Positions 37,701-47,410 of a DNA stretch of 64,000 nucleotides are shown piece after piece (position 1 is the stretch's first letter; each line of letters begins with the position of its first letter). The position numbers and the translations under genes are program-made. Under the pieces are notes generated by a model. It saw only the letters and a program-made list of their open reading frames with translations. It was not told the DNA's origin and ran no database searches. This DNA is from Platycnemis pennipes. Taxonomy: Eukaryota; Arthropoda; Insecta; Odonata; Platycnemididae. Where the stretch lies: contig OW121849.1 of the NCBI GenBank assembly GCA_933228895.1, positions 40,022,354 through 40,086,353 on the forward strand, written 5' to 3'.

Positions 37701-37742
37701 AATGGACCGCACGTGCGATAGATATTCACGGCTCCTCTCCAT
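27909..37742 (-). CDS. Tret1-like: Gene C: Tret1-like facilitated sugar/trehalose transporter, 4 exons, 513 aa
   Basis: Coding exons read as 37692-37742, 37464-37599, 35729-36287 and 27909-28704. They sum to 1542 nt, exactly in frame from ATG to TGA. The protein is a 12-TM MFS sugar porter: DWIGRK (121-126), PESPAF (232-237), QQLSG (307-311), DRFGRR (354-359), GPVPW (412-416) and IETKGK (482-487), where the family usually has PETKG. It has a longer cytosolic N terminus than A or B (about 63 residues before helix 1) and a basic tail after the last helix (GKSRKNKVD). It is the nearest of the three to classical Tret1 in sequence style, and the most likely trehalose carrier by family. Its codon use is closer to the AT-rich surroundings than that of A and B. 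Confidence 0.88.
31346..31924 (-). other. 192-codon open frame over an inverted repeat, function not recognised
   Basis: An uninterrupted minus-strand frame inside gene C's intron, long for this AT-rich sequence. It has no signature I can name. It overlaps an inverted repeat (31674-31709 with 31852-31887, about 36 bp, near-perfect), and the word ATGGATTTGAGGA occurs at both 31635 and 31888. I think it is repeat sequence and not a gene, but it is the longest unexplained frame in the window. Confidence 0.25.
31674..31887. repeat. Inverted repeat, 36-bp arms
   Basis: CTGTAAATTCTTCGTGGGTT and onward through CCACCGGGTCAGGT pairs with ACCTGACCCGGTGGAAAACC through to AATTTACAG. It probably marks a fold-back element in gene C intron 3. 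Confidence 0.8.
32141..32276. repeat. Nested hairpin pair
   Basis: Outer arms 32141-32169 and 32248-32276 (AAGAAATACTTGGTATATTC and its inverse) enclose a second hairpin at 32171-32210 built around CAACCGAAGACTTCGGTTAC. It is consistent with one inverted element inside another, or a cruciform-type MITE. Confidence 0.8.
32350..32520. repeat. Long inverted repeat, about 76-bp arms
   Basis: ATAACGTAAATAAGTTCACT onward to GACTTACACAGTCAT (32350-32425) is the reverse complement of 32444-32520 with about five mismatches. The arms contain CCTAGGTTTTGACTTACAC. The loop is about 18 nt, so the transcript of this intron would form a long duplex. Confidence 0.87.
32752..32828. repeat. 38-bp tandem duplication
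   Basis: TTCTGGGCTACTGATTGATT followed by AAATAAAAAAGGAAATTT is repeated immediately with one or two changes. It is a small local duplication with no apparent function. Confidence 0.85.
33307..33590 (+). mobile_element. tRNA-derived SINE (family beta) with a duplicated, inverted head
   Basis: The 37 bp at 33307-33343 are an exact inverse of 33348-33384, with only TAGT between. The right arm is the tRNA-like head of a SINE: GTGGGTAGATCACTTGGCTA, then GGTCCCGGGTTCAAATCCGG, which contains a B-box (GGTTCAAATCC). A body of about 200 bp follows, ending near GAATCACTGAGTGAGTGATT. The palindrome means the head was copied onto the other strand at insertion or soon after. This is not a working tRNA gene: the cloverleaf cannot be completed. 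Confidence 0.75.
33633..33912. mobile_element. MITE, 280 bp, 55-bp terminal inverted repeats
   Basis: CCCTTAGGAAAATTTACTAA onward to GAATTGAAAC (33633-33688) is matched in inverse by 33858-33912 with about three differences. The interior is T-rich with repeated AAAGTTTT words and no coding capacity. Size, terminal repeats and composition fit a miniature inverted-repeat element. Confidence 0.85.
33990..34840 (+). mobile_element. RTE-type LINE fragment with reverse transcriptase remnant
   Basis: The frame reads EINMLRFADDIAVVAES, which contains the FADD catalytic motif of RTE-clade reverse transcriptases. Then come KKTKILVCGKE and NFTYLGSTITWDG, and after stops and frame changes SERWNIGKADQRRIEAF and WRRMLKIKW with a GRPR tail. 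Several in-frame stops make it a pseudogene. The 3' end CAAACCAATCCTAGGATTG is shared with the copies at 42740, 44098, 46940 and 52520. Confidence 0.85.
35729..36287 (-). CDS. Tret1-like: Gene C exon 3 (helices 1-6)
   Basis: Residues 63 (split) to 249 (split). It enters after acceptor tttttcattgcag with ATLGAFALGTALGWSSPA and continues through DWIGRK, AGRFFCGMSGG, APVYIGE, RGTLGTYFQ and PESPAF, ending GKVDEAKK. The open frame continues upstream to an ATG at 36304-36306, but that codon is inside the intron and the residues MSFFIA do not belong to the family. Confidence 0.92.
36288..37463 (-). other. Gene C intron 2 (about 1.2 kb)
   Basis: Donor ACAG|gtaata at 37463 and acceptor cattgcag at 36288, phase 1. 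The position equals intron 1 of gene A and the only intron of gene B. It is AT-rich with no recognisable element. Confidence 0.85.
37464..37599 (-). CDS. Tret1-like: Gene C exon 2 (N-terminal tail)
   Basis: 45 codons plus one base, residues 18-62: DSDEDAIVPLLSDMSATAIG, then TLVSATATTAKKLPQYVAALT. The hydrophilic acidic start and the KKLPQYVAALT end are typical of Tret1 N termini, and the end matches gene A's exon 1. Acceptor tttttgtctag|GAT and donor ACAG|gtaata. Long open frames in the other frames here are shadows. Confidence 0.85.
37692..37742 (-). CDS. Tret1-like: Gene C exon 1 (start exon, 17 codons)
   Basis: ATG at 37740-37742 (context gaaaATGG) encodes MERSREYLSHVRSINTM before donor ATG|gtttgt. 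A 92-bp intron separates it from exon 2 in phase 0. The donor is weaker than the others, so this is the least certain exon of gene C. The alternative is a start within exon 2 at the internal ATG of LLSDMSAT. Confidence 0.6.
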
Positions 37743-39379
37743 TTTCCACAATTGAATTAATAATATATAATTGAAACTCAAGGAAGAATACTAGGATTGG
37801 CCCTATGAGAAGGATATCGAGTTTCGCCAAAGTCACAGAGTATACGATTTCGTACACTCAGGACTTCAGCCTTCCATCAAGTTCTAATTATTCCAATCAT
37901 GGAAGTTGCCTCCTTCGCTCAAATCAACACACAGCTGATCATGACAATGAGGGACACCCGTTGAAGAAAGGTAGGAGAAACGCGCGCAATTGATTTAACC
38001 CGACTTCATCGTGCTGAGTAGTTCATATCATCCCTACCGATAGCGGTAAAGTCGACTGAGCTGCTAGCGATAGATGAATTGATTTTTATCATGTCAATAG
38101 AGTTGATTTATACATTCTCTACCTGCACCTGTGTTATTAAGAGTGGGAGTATGCTCTACCTGTCTTATTTGGTTGTACATTGTCCAAATTTTTAATGAAA
38201 TAAAACTTTGCAGTAAGGTAAAAACGTATGAACTATAAGTATGAATCTGCAACATAGAAACATTGTGGTACATATGAGTATATAACTACACTACTTGTCG
38301 GCGTTAGGTTTTATCTAGTGATTCTAGATAATATTTAGTTCCGCTAGGTCATTAGCACCCGTCAAATACTACAGAAAAGCTTCACTAGCTTCACTAGTTG
38401 TCACGTGAAATCTCATGCTGCTGCAGCGCCTCTACAGTGTGAAAATAAAATCAAAGAGTGGTGAAGTGTTTGTAATGTGAGCAAACCTTCCTATTGTATC
38501 TCCGAACGCGCATAAAACAGAGGAAAATCGTTAATCACCGTTTGGTGCGCAGCGTTGCGCGCGATTTGGCGATGGAGGCAAGTTCAAATTAGGGTAATAG
38601 AATGCAAGCGATTCCATCATATGCAATACAATGGATACCCTGTATATTTCTTGTTCAAATCGAAAATACTTTAACAACACTATTGTATAAAGGGACGAAG
38701 ACACAATGGGTAATTTCAGCGCAGAATGTTCTTCTAGATATTCAATAGGTAATGAGTTTTTCCAGCAATTATAAAACTCCAGCGAAACAGATCACATAAG
38801 TTGACATTGACGAGCGACTCTCTGAACACACTTTCTTGAATAGTAGTGCACCCATAGGTTTGTCCGATGCATACTCTTTTAATCCATTCCCGCCAACAGC
38901 AAAACAAAATACATCGCCTCATTCTCGTCTCTTATGCCATCAAGGAATTGTGTTCACCGTGGTGTGCTCACACAAATTGCAGGAGCATATCCTATTTCTC
39001 TATTATCTCCAAAAAGTTTTCCTTCGGACAGTGGAATCGTTTTCTAACATCAAAGAAAATGCGCCAAACAAAAAACAAAAAAGGTTTCGTGATTTTTATT
39101 CAGGAGAAAGAATTTTTAATACCTACATAATGTCGTAAGCTTCATTCAGTGGGTCACAATAATCAGAAATTTGAACTATAATTTTCAATGGTCTGTCATT
39201 AATTCCTCGAGGCTAATGATTTGGTGCGAAATAACGGGAAACTATAAACCATGGATCGAATAACTTGAGTGCTTGGAATAAAAAGCAAAGCGTTCACATC
39301 TCAAAATTTGCCCAACTCAAGGCATTCATAATTGATTAACGACATCCTGCGGTGAAAATTACCAAATGATGAAAATTAC

Positions 39380-39445
39380 CGTGATCGGAAATTAGACCAA
39401 GGGCCTTTAATTTTCCAGGTTAATTCCTAGACCACTACGCTACCC
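39380..39445 (-). mobile_element. Possible tRNA-like SINE head
   Basis: On the minus strand, GGGTAGCGTAGTGGTCTAGG followed by AATTAACCTGG has the A-box style TAGCGTAGTGGT of tRNA-derived SINEs. The B-box is poor. It is short and decayed. Confidence 0.4.
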
Positions 39446-40084
39446 ATAATTCCAGACAAAAATATTTTTTAGGAATATCTATTGGAGCTTGCTCTTATTA
39501 TCCATTCATGTACGGTGGCTACTCTGTAGTGCTCTTTTGCCTTACGAGTGCCATCCGCAATGGTTAATGAGGACTAGCTCCTTTAAATCCTCCTATAAAA
39601 TGCTCTTGGAATCAGGATGTCTGGGTAGCGCAGGTCAGTGCATTGACACAGTAAGTCAAAGCCATGAATCGATTCTCGGTACGGAAGTCTTTCTTCTCTG
39701 GCAATTTTCAGTGCCCTCGTTTGTCGTTCAGAGTGAAAGGAATGACATTAGATTTTCAAATTTGATAAATATTCAAAATCCTGTGATGCTCATTTGATCT
39801 CATATCGCAATGGTGCAGGACGCAAGAAGAGAGGAAGAAATAAAAGATATCATTTTATAGTGTTTATATTTCCGCTCACTGAGGTCTGGAAGAGTCTTAG
39901 GAAAAAACAAATCCTGGAATCCATAGCTTTACTTTTTAACCTGTCCGTCCTGCTGACGTAGCCTGGAAGTAGATGTATGTGTTAGTACTTGTCATATCAA
40001 CAATTTTTGATATCTGAAATGGTGAAAAGTAGCATTTTGACCAAACAAGGATTGCGAACTTAGAAATTCGCAGGGGAGAATGAA

Positions 40085-40195
40085 TCCATCATAACTCAAC
40101 TGGCAGAGTACCAGGCCGGAAATCAGGATGTACCGGGTTCGTGTCGCGGTCGAGGTGAATTTATTCGCAGTGGAAATGCTGCTATTGGCCTTTTG
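40085..40195 (+). mobile_element. tRNA-derived SINE (family alpha)
   Basis: AACTCAACTGGCAGAGTACC (A-box region) and ACCGGGTTCGTGTCGCGGTC (B-box region) are followed by GAGGTGAATTTATTCGCAGT. The tail after the B-box matches the copy at 45632-45690. A tRNA gene is unlikely because the acceptor stem does not close. Confidence 0.7.
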
Positions 40196-41402
40196 ATATT
40201 TTTTCGTAAAAGAATAAAGTCTTAGAGACACAGTGCTTCCCCTAATGTATGACCTAACCGGGAAATAAGCCCTTGCATAACTTTTTTCTGGATCGTAACA
40301 AAAGCCCTACCCCATGAGTCACCGCCAGCCAAACGGACGGATTGAATAACACAGTAATAAAGGTATTGTATGGAAAGAAAAATATTATTGACATCAATAC
40401 TGAAATTAAATGCAACATATATTTCAATTATTTGTAAATACCCTAATGGACGCCTTATTACGAGAGGTAAACACTTGTACATAAGAACCGCAAAACTTAG
40501 TGGCACTTGTGCGGTAAGCTGTTTTCGTAGAGCGTCTTTCCACTTTGCAAATGAACCCGCATGCGTCTTTTGGAGGAAAAAACAATGCATGCCCCGGTTT
40601 TATTTCCGGGCACACATGGCACATAAGAATATGTAATGAAATGAGCGTCACCTAGTGGAGAATTGCAGTAATTTTCCTGTTACCTATGGCAGGGAATCGG
40701 GCCTGATCGATCAAGGAAGGAAATCAAGTAACCATTCCCTTCACTGAACCGAAATCACACATATCTAAGAATTTCAGCAGCGGGCGTCCACGAAGGGCTC
40801 TCAAACCACAGTAGATACATAAAAAATACTAGCACTACCGCGAATATTTTTTTTTCAGATACAATCTGCTTGTCCAGATAAGAGTAAGATTCCTGATTAG
40901 ATTCGGAACGGGTCATCAACACCTGGAGTGACCAGTCTTGCTTTGCGAGAAATCTTGAAAAGTGATGATGATGGTGGTGATGTAGAACTAATTCAAAGGA
41001 TAAAAAATGAATGATAAACGTGAAATCATTACTACACCAGCGCTGACATTGGTGTTCATATGACCCGTCGTAGTGCGATTGGATATAATCTGAAATCGAT
41101 AGATTCGGCTTTAAGCAGTTCATTAGGTTTCTATTTTGCCTGTTCCTATGTTTGATATACTACCTTTCTTGCCATATTGAGGAAAAATTCATTGCAACAG
41201 GGTTTGTCTTGACCAAGGAGGAGAGAATATACTCGAGGATGCATTACTGCAGTTCACTCTAACCTCCATACCGGAAAAGAACGATGCAAGAAAGAAATAA
41301 TCAGATAAATAACCCGGACGGAGAGATAAATTTAGCAAGCAATACAAGATGTAACTAGAATAATTATTTTCATAAGAAGTGGTTCTTAGCTGCAAGAACC
41401 CT

Positions 41403-41462
41403 CTTGGAGAGCTGCTTCAAACCAATCTTTGAATTTTTGACTAGTAATATTGATGATGATGG
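41403..41462 (+). mobile_element. Short 3' tail of the RTE-type LINE
   Basis: TTGGAGAGCTGCTTCAAACC followed by AATCTTTGAATT and ending TTGATGATGATGG matches the 3' end of the longer RTE copies (GAGAGCTGCGTCAAACCAAT). It is a heavily 5'-truncated insertion. Confidence 0.65.
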
Positions 41463-42739
41463 CTGCTCACTACTAGTCTCCAATTCTAGTGGTGATCAGC
41501 CATCATTCATTTATTTCTCTCGATGAGAGTTGGAGTGAGACGCTTGAAAACCAGTATCCCGGGTGAAAGTAGGTACAAATGATACTCTAGGAGATTGGAT
41601 TTTTGCTCCCTATATAATTAGGTTATAAAGTACACTTAAGTGAGGAGGGTAGTTATCTCAGTTTCGCTCTGGGAAAAAGCAATGGAGTTTCCTCATCACA
41701 ACCTATTTCGGAATCGATTGACCCGGTTGTTTGGCAGTAGCTGCAGAGCAAAGTGCGTTGGACACCTAAGAAGCAGAAGAGAAACTTGATTTCCGCCGAA
41801 AAGGTGTGCAATATAATACAATATTCTATGTTCAAAGGATATTTAACTTCCCTCACCAAAATCTTCGAAGCTAAAACTGGAAGATAAAACAAGTTCGGAG
41901 CTTCCAAACTTGCCTGCTCGTTGGAAGAAATGTGTTTGCATTTAGCAAATTAATTGATCCAGGTTTTTCATTGAAGGTATCATTAAGTGCCCTTAAGGCG
42001 GGTACTGGTTGAGTGATAAAAAGGCAAACATACTACTCTTTTCAGTTTATTTCATATACTGGTTTTTGAGCGTGGTTCATTCTTGAAAATCAGAGGTTAT
42101 ACAAAGTCAAACTGAAGGCAACGATAAAAATGCAGTACGCACCTTAACGGATCCAAGATTACAATACTAAAAATTAGGGGGAGGAAACAGAGTTGCTATT
42201 TAAGGCAAGATCAAACATCATTTTCAACTCGCAATCAGTGTAAACAAGTGGCTTCAATGCTCTTCCTCCTTCAGTCCCACTGATTCTGAGAATAAACCTA
42301 GGAATGAACGCCGAAAGAAATATTCCGAGTAGCATAGCGTTCAAAAAAAATTTTTTTCAAATATTTATCTATGGAATAAAAATAGATAGTTAGTACGCTA
42401 AGCCGAGGAGAGAATTAGGGTAAGGAAAGGAACCTTCAAGAAATGAAGGGAAAAAGTAAATCAGAGTGGAATATTTCGTCAACTCAACTGCTAGAACATG
42501 AGCAGACAAACTGCAGCTCGTGAGCAACATGTGGCTCCTTGGTTACGAGAATGCGTCCCTGAAGTGAAATTGAAAACTGAAATAAAACTTATGCAGCGAC
42601 TTCAACTGTTGCAGGCTCTACTTTGTGGAACGACGGCACGAGGGGAGAAATGATTCACTTTGTACTTATTCCACGAATTTATTGTTAACCCAACCGGTTT
42701 CGACGTTAGGCCATTTCGCCAGTAGAATTGCTCAAGCGA

Positions 42740-43200
42740 AAAGGGCATTTTACAGTTTTTTTAAGTAGCATACATCTGGAGCATTCTATTATATGGCAGC
42801 GATGCATGGGCAATAACAGCAGCAGAGAAGTCCAGGCTGGAAGCATTTGAAATGTGGTGCTACCGAAGAATGATGAAGATAAAATGGATCGATCTAGTGA
42901 CAAACGAAGAAGTCTTAAGAAGAGTGGGAGAGAAGAGGTGTCTAATGAAAACCTTAAAAAGAAGACGGGACAACTTAATAGGCCACATCACGATGGCCTG
43001 ATGAAGACAATCGTCGAGGGAAAAGTGGACGGGAAGAATGGAAAAGGCAAGCCTCGTATGAGGTATATGGAGCAAGTTGTGAAGGAATATAAAAGAGAGG
43101 AGCTACATCAATATGAAGAGGTTGGCCGATAGAAGAATCGAGTGAAGGGCTGCGTCAAACCAATCCTAGGATTGTTGACCGATGATGGTAACAGAACATT
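42740..43200 (+). mobile_element. RTE-type LINE 3' fragment
   Basis: It reads SILLYGSDAWAITAAEKSR and WCYRRMMKIKWIDLVTNEEV, then LKRRRDNLIGHI, interrupted by stops. It ends GCGTCAAACCAATCCTAGGA and TTGACCGATGATGG. The 5' end is truncated near 42740 and the copy is non-functional. Confidence 0.82.
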
Positions 43201-44097
43201 GCCTTAGGGTGATCAATTAATAATATCGCTGTCGAAAGTAATTTGACAAAGCTAGTCAAAGAATGAAATTTTTAATTTTATACGGAAAGCTTGAAACATA
43301 TTGTGGGGCGGTGTCTTTCATCAAAAGATTATTGACGGAGGCATACGACCACTGGTGAGAGCTACCGAAATATAGTGTGGAACACTCCCAGAGTGGTAAC
43401 CATATAAAATGAGGCAGTGCTTATCATTTATTGCTCACAAACGATCCCGCTCTCGTCCACCGGGTTGTTTGTTTTCGCCGCCGCAGAATGCACAAACAAT
43501 GCCTTTTGAGTGGAGAGGAAATACGCACTCTTTGGACCCATCTTGGAGCAGCAAGGAAATTAACTTGTCGCCACTGTTGGCTCGTAAAAATAGCTCGCAG
43601 ATAATTCAGTCTGACAAAGCAAGATAGCATCTAACATCAGATTCATTGCGATGACGGTAATTTCTTGAAAAGGCCAAACAAAAACTTGTGGCAAGAATGG
43701 GAGTAAATTATCGTGGCAAATCAACGCCTGCATCTGTGACCAAATGCAATTGTTATTGCCACAGTTTTCAACATGGTCGGTCTTCTTTTTGGGAGATTAC
43801 CAAGTTTTGAGCGGCAATACACGCATTAGGCTTAGGGGATCATATCCATTCTCTGTGCCCTGTGATTGCGCAGAAAAAAACTGCTTCCCAGTCAATCACT
43901 AAGTTGTGTACAGCTCCAAAGAGGCTTTTCTCGATTCAGCATCCAAGATTTATTTGATAGCCTAACGTTGTAACTTGTGGGTTACTACTCCGTCCATTTG
44001 TGACTTTAGATTTTGAAATTTTCGATTTCAGTTTCAGGATGTAATGAGGATTGTGCCGTGAATTTAATTTCAAAATAACAGGAAATCCTAATAGAGG
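43201..44097. other. No gene seen
   Basis: AT-rich single-copy-looking sequence between two LINE fragments. The overlapping short open frames on both strands at 43409-43630 show no family feature. Confidence 0.5.
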
Positions 44098-44345
44098 AGC
44101 TTATGAGCATTTCAAATAAAAAAAGAAGGATTCGGCCATACCTTAAGACACGATGCCCTGATGAAGACTTTGAAGGACAAATGAATGGGAAGAATGGCAA
44201 AGGAAGGCCTCGAGTGAGATATATGGAACAAGTTATGAAGGATGTGAAAGAGAAGAAATACGTAAATATGAGGATATTAGCCGATAGAAAAACTCAGTGG
44301 AGAGCTGCGTCAAACCAATCTGAGGATTGAAGATTAAAGATGATG
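44098..44345 (+). mobile_element. RTE-type LINE 3' fragment
   Basis: It encodes the C-terminal piece NGKNGKGRPRVRYMEQVMKD, then ILADRKTQWRAASNQSED, directly comparable with the copies at 42854 and 52635. It ends GGATTGAAGATTAAAGATGA TGATG. Only the last quarter-kilobase of the element is present. Confidence 0.82.
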
Positions 44346-45588
44346 ATGTTATATTAACTATTCAACAGCAAAAAAATACTCAAGTATTATACATTGGTCC
44401 GTACAAAGTACCGTTTCTCAATTAGGTATTTAACTTGAAGTATGTATTATAGGAATGTATACTCTCAAATTCAAGCGATTTGCGGGAGTATTCACCATTA
44501 ATTCAAGAAAACTTTAGGGATTTTTAGTGTGCAAAAATTGGAGTTTTCTCTTAGGACAACAATTTTAAAGCCCATTTCGCGACAATGGTTGTTCAGTGTG
44601 GGTTCAAAAACGTCCCAGAACTCAGTTATTCTGATCGATAACTCGGCAAAAGATGCATTAAAGTTATGGACTTTCAAATTAATTTCTCCCACGACTCCAT
44701 TTCAACGATCAATTTCCCATGACTCCTGATCCGGACGTTACTTTCACGATTGTAAACAAAAGACCGTATCGAAATTTCTTCATGTAAGATGGTAAAAAAT
44801 ACATTTGTGATTTTGAGGAATAGTTCACTGATTGATGGCATTCCGAGTTATACCAAAAACTATGCCTTAGGTAGAGGTCCTATATCGGCAAGTTGATTGC
44901 AGAACCAAATTTGTTCATGTTTACACTGGCAACAATACACTTGAGCAAGGCATTATCAGAAACTTTTTTAAGTTCCGCAAGTGCACTTGTAGAGCTGTTT
45001 ACCCCAGAAAATTACACTGCAAGTTGCTTGCTGCCAGTAACTTGCGCAAAAATTTGCCAGTGTGTACCCACCCCTTTCATATTGATATTCAATATCAATG
45101 AACCTCATTATTGCACCGATTGTAAAACTTTCATAGTTGAAAAGATATCCGTATCAAGCAAAATAACGCTTTAAAAATCGCCGTCTTATAATTCTCAAGG
45201 CTCCGATCTGAAGGTTAGAGGTTTCACCTTTGCGGCAGCCGTCCGTAAAAACGCTTTCCCCGCTACCGTCATGGGGTAACAAATGACTCGCGAATTTGCC
45301 CACGCGTGACCTCACTCACGATCCGCAAGATTTTCGCAGTTTTCTCTCTCAATGATGCGGCTGATATTCCCCTAAAATAGACATTCGTGAACTCAATGTT
45401 ATGCAACGTAACGCCCACATCTTCAGTCTAGTCCATTCTTCGGCATGGAATATATTTGTCATCGTCCTTCAACAACTGACCACACCAGCGGGTTTTCTAA
45501 TAGGTAACCGAAGATTTGAAATTCAAGGATTGAGAATTAGCCACGTATACTGTAGCGGAGTCACCCTCTGAAGTATACCAAAGCATAG
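44346..45588. other. No gene seen
   Basis: AT-rich sequence with a few short frames lacking family features. No repeat was recognised by eye. Confidence 0.5.
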
Positions 45589-45690
45589 AAAAATCCACCT
45601 TAGTCGGGACTCGAACATTTGACCCTTCAGGAAGGGTTCAAGTCCCGGTCGAGGTGGATTTTTCTCTGCGGAAATTCTACTATTTTGCGT
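45589..45690 (+). mobile_element. tRNA-derived SINE (family alpha) with inverted head
   Basis: GAAAAATCCACCTTAGTCGG onward (45589-45628) is inversely repeated, with some mismatches, at 45632-45664. The right half, AAGGGTTCAAGTCCCGGTCG then AGGTGGATTTTTC, is the B-box and start of the body of the alpha family. It is the second case in the window of a SINE head facing its own inverted copy. Confidence 0.72.
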
Positions 45691-46339
45691 TGATTCGAAG
45701 TAATTTCGATGGATCGTAGTGTAGCAGCTTTGGATACGGCTTTAATTTCCTTTCAAAATATTCTTTTTACAATAGCTGAAATCGAAATCAGGGCATCATC
45801 GTATTTACTCGCGTAAGCCGCGCACTCTTTTCTCCGAAACCCTAATGAAAAAAGGGGGTGGAGGAATCCTGCGGATTTTCTTGAAAACCGTGCACCTATT
45901 TTCTTCAAATTCCTATTGTTCTTGCAAGCATCGTAAATTATTTCTCCAAGCCTATTTCTCATTATTTTCAATCCATTCCTATTCCTTTAATTTTCATCAA
46001 AGAGTAGGCTCTCAGGTTATGACAAAAAGCGGAAGGTTCAAAGGCAAAAGAAAATTACCTTTTTGACGAGTATATTTTTTTTCTTTACGACCCTGCCCAA
46101 AATGAGGGATACACGAGTAAATGCGGCGTGAAATATAATAATAAAAATAAGTTTATTGTCGTAGTCCAATATTGGCCTTTTAGCCGTACAGTACAATGTA
46201 AGCTGAAATACATAATAGAGAAATAGAAGAAATATAGTAAATTCATGATGGTTTGGGTGGCTCAATGAAGGGAAGAGAGGTTTTAATCGCCTCTTTTGGC
46301 CCTCATTCGATCCTCCCTGTAGTTCCCTACTCTCTTAGA

Positions 46340-46640
46340 TTTCGCATTCGGCCCACGAGCCACAATCGGAGGAAAACCCGAGACAACTCGGGTTCCGCTG
46401 AAATAGCGCCGACCCGCGATTCGCGGAACGTACAACGACGTCACGCGTTGAGGCGCGCTCGACTTTCGAACACCTCCTGGCAGCGGGAGTGTCATTGACT
46501 TCTCGCTCTCTTCCCTCCACACTCCTCCCCGCTGCCAGAGCTGGCCTTGGAATCCGATTCGCGAAACGGATTCCGCTTCGGGAATAGGTGGCGCACTCTG
46601 GCCTGACCCAATTCAGGGGGAGGGGGTGAGAGGAGAGATA
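46340..46640. promoter_or_regulatory. CpG-rich island, possible promoter
   Basis: A sharply GC- and CpG-rich patch in AT-rich surroundings, with GACGTCACGCG (a CRE-like ACGTCA word) near 46439 and a short palindrome around GGAATCCGATTCGCGAAACG at 46550-46575. Open frames on both strands here reflect GC content and show no recognisable domain. It may be a promoter or first exon of a transcript I cannot define. Confidence 0.35.
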
Positions 46641-46939
46641 GAAAGGAACAAAAAAAATGCTCAGGCGAGCTTTCACCGAAAATGCGAACAGGTATTCCCG
46701 ACGCGATGCGAAAATTTCGCCCAAGCCGTTCTGGTTGTAAGCGGCGGCGGCAAATCCACAGGGACGTCGCGACCTACACGGGTCAAGCGCGATTTGGAAA
46801 GGTGATCACTGGCCGTCAAGGAGAATCATCGTCACTCCCTGAGGCAAGACAATTGAAGAATAACCCCATTTTATCTATGCTGTTTAAAAAATATCGCGTT
46901 AGTGACTAAAATGTCTAATTATATTAGCAAATTGATATC

Positions 46940-47410
46940 ATAATCAGTCAAAAATTCCAAAATTGGTTTGACGCAGCTCTCCACTATTCTCCTATCAGCT
47001 ACTATCTTCGTATTTTCACAATTCTTCTCTTTCACAACCTTCACTAATTGATCCATATATCTCATGAGAGTCCGTTTTCCATTCTTCCCATACACTTGTC
47101 CCTCGACAGCTATCTTCATCAGGCCATGATTACTCACGATATAGCAAATTAAGTTGTCCCTTTTTTTTTCAAAGTTTTCAGCTGACTTTTTTTTCTCCCA
47201 CTCTCATTGGGTCTTCTTCGGCAGTCACTCGGTCGATCCATTTTATCTTCATCATTCTTCTTTAACGTCATATTTTGAATGTCTGCGGCCTTTACTTCTC
47301 TCTGTTGTTCTCGTTCACTGCCATAAAGAAACATGCTCCAGATGCATGCTCTAATGAAGTGTTTTTTTGCACCCAAAGCACAGTTCAGAAGTTGAGAAGT
47401 TGAAGAACCG
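46940..47410 (-). mobile_element. RTE-type LINE 3' fragment, minus strand
   Basis: Minus-strand pieces AFIRACIWSMFLYGSE-like, NDEDKMDRPSD-like and AVEGQVYGKNGKRTLMRYMD match the plus-strand RTE copies. The 3' end (plus-strand AATTGGTTTGACGCAGCTCT) is near 46960. Frameshifts and stops make it dead. Confidence 0.8.

Larger units (their letters stand above)
37743..42700. other. Region upstream of gene C, no gene seen
   Basis: The gene C promoter should lie just above 37742; a CCAAT word (minus strand) occurs near 37797. Beyond that I find a SINE-like segment at 39380-39445, a SINE at 40085-40195 and a short RTE tail at 41403-41462. The remaining sequence is AT-rich without recognisable coding capacity. 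Confidence 0.5.

Noticed and set aside
37755..37775. TATA-like AT stretch above gene C's ATG as a TATA box
   Set aside because: It is only about 20 nt from the start codon, which would put the transcription start at or after the ATG.
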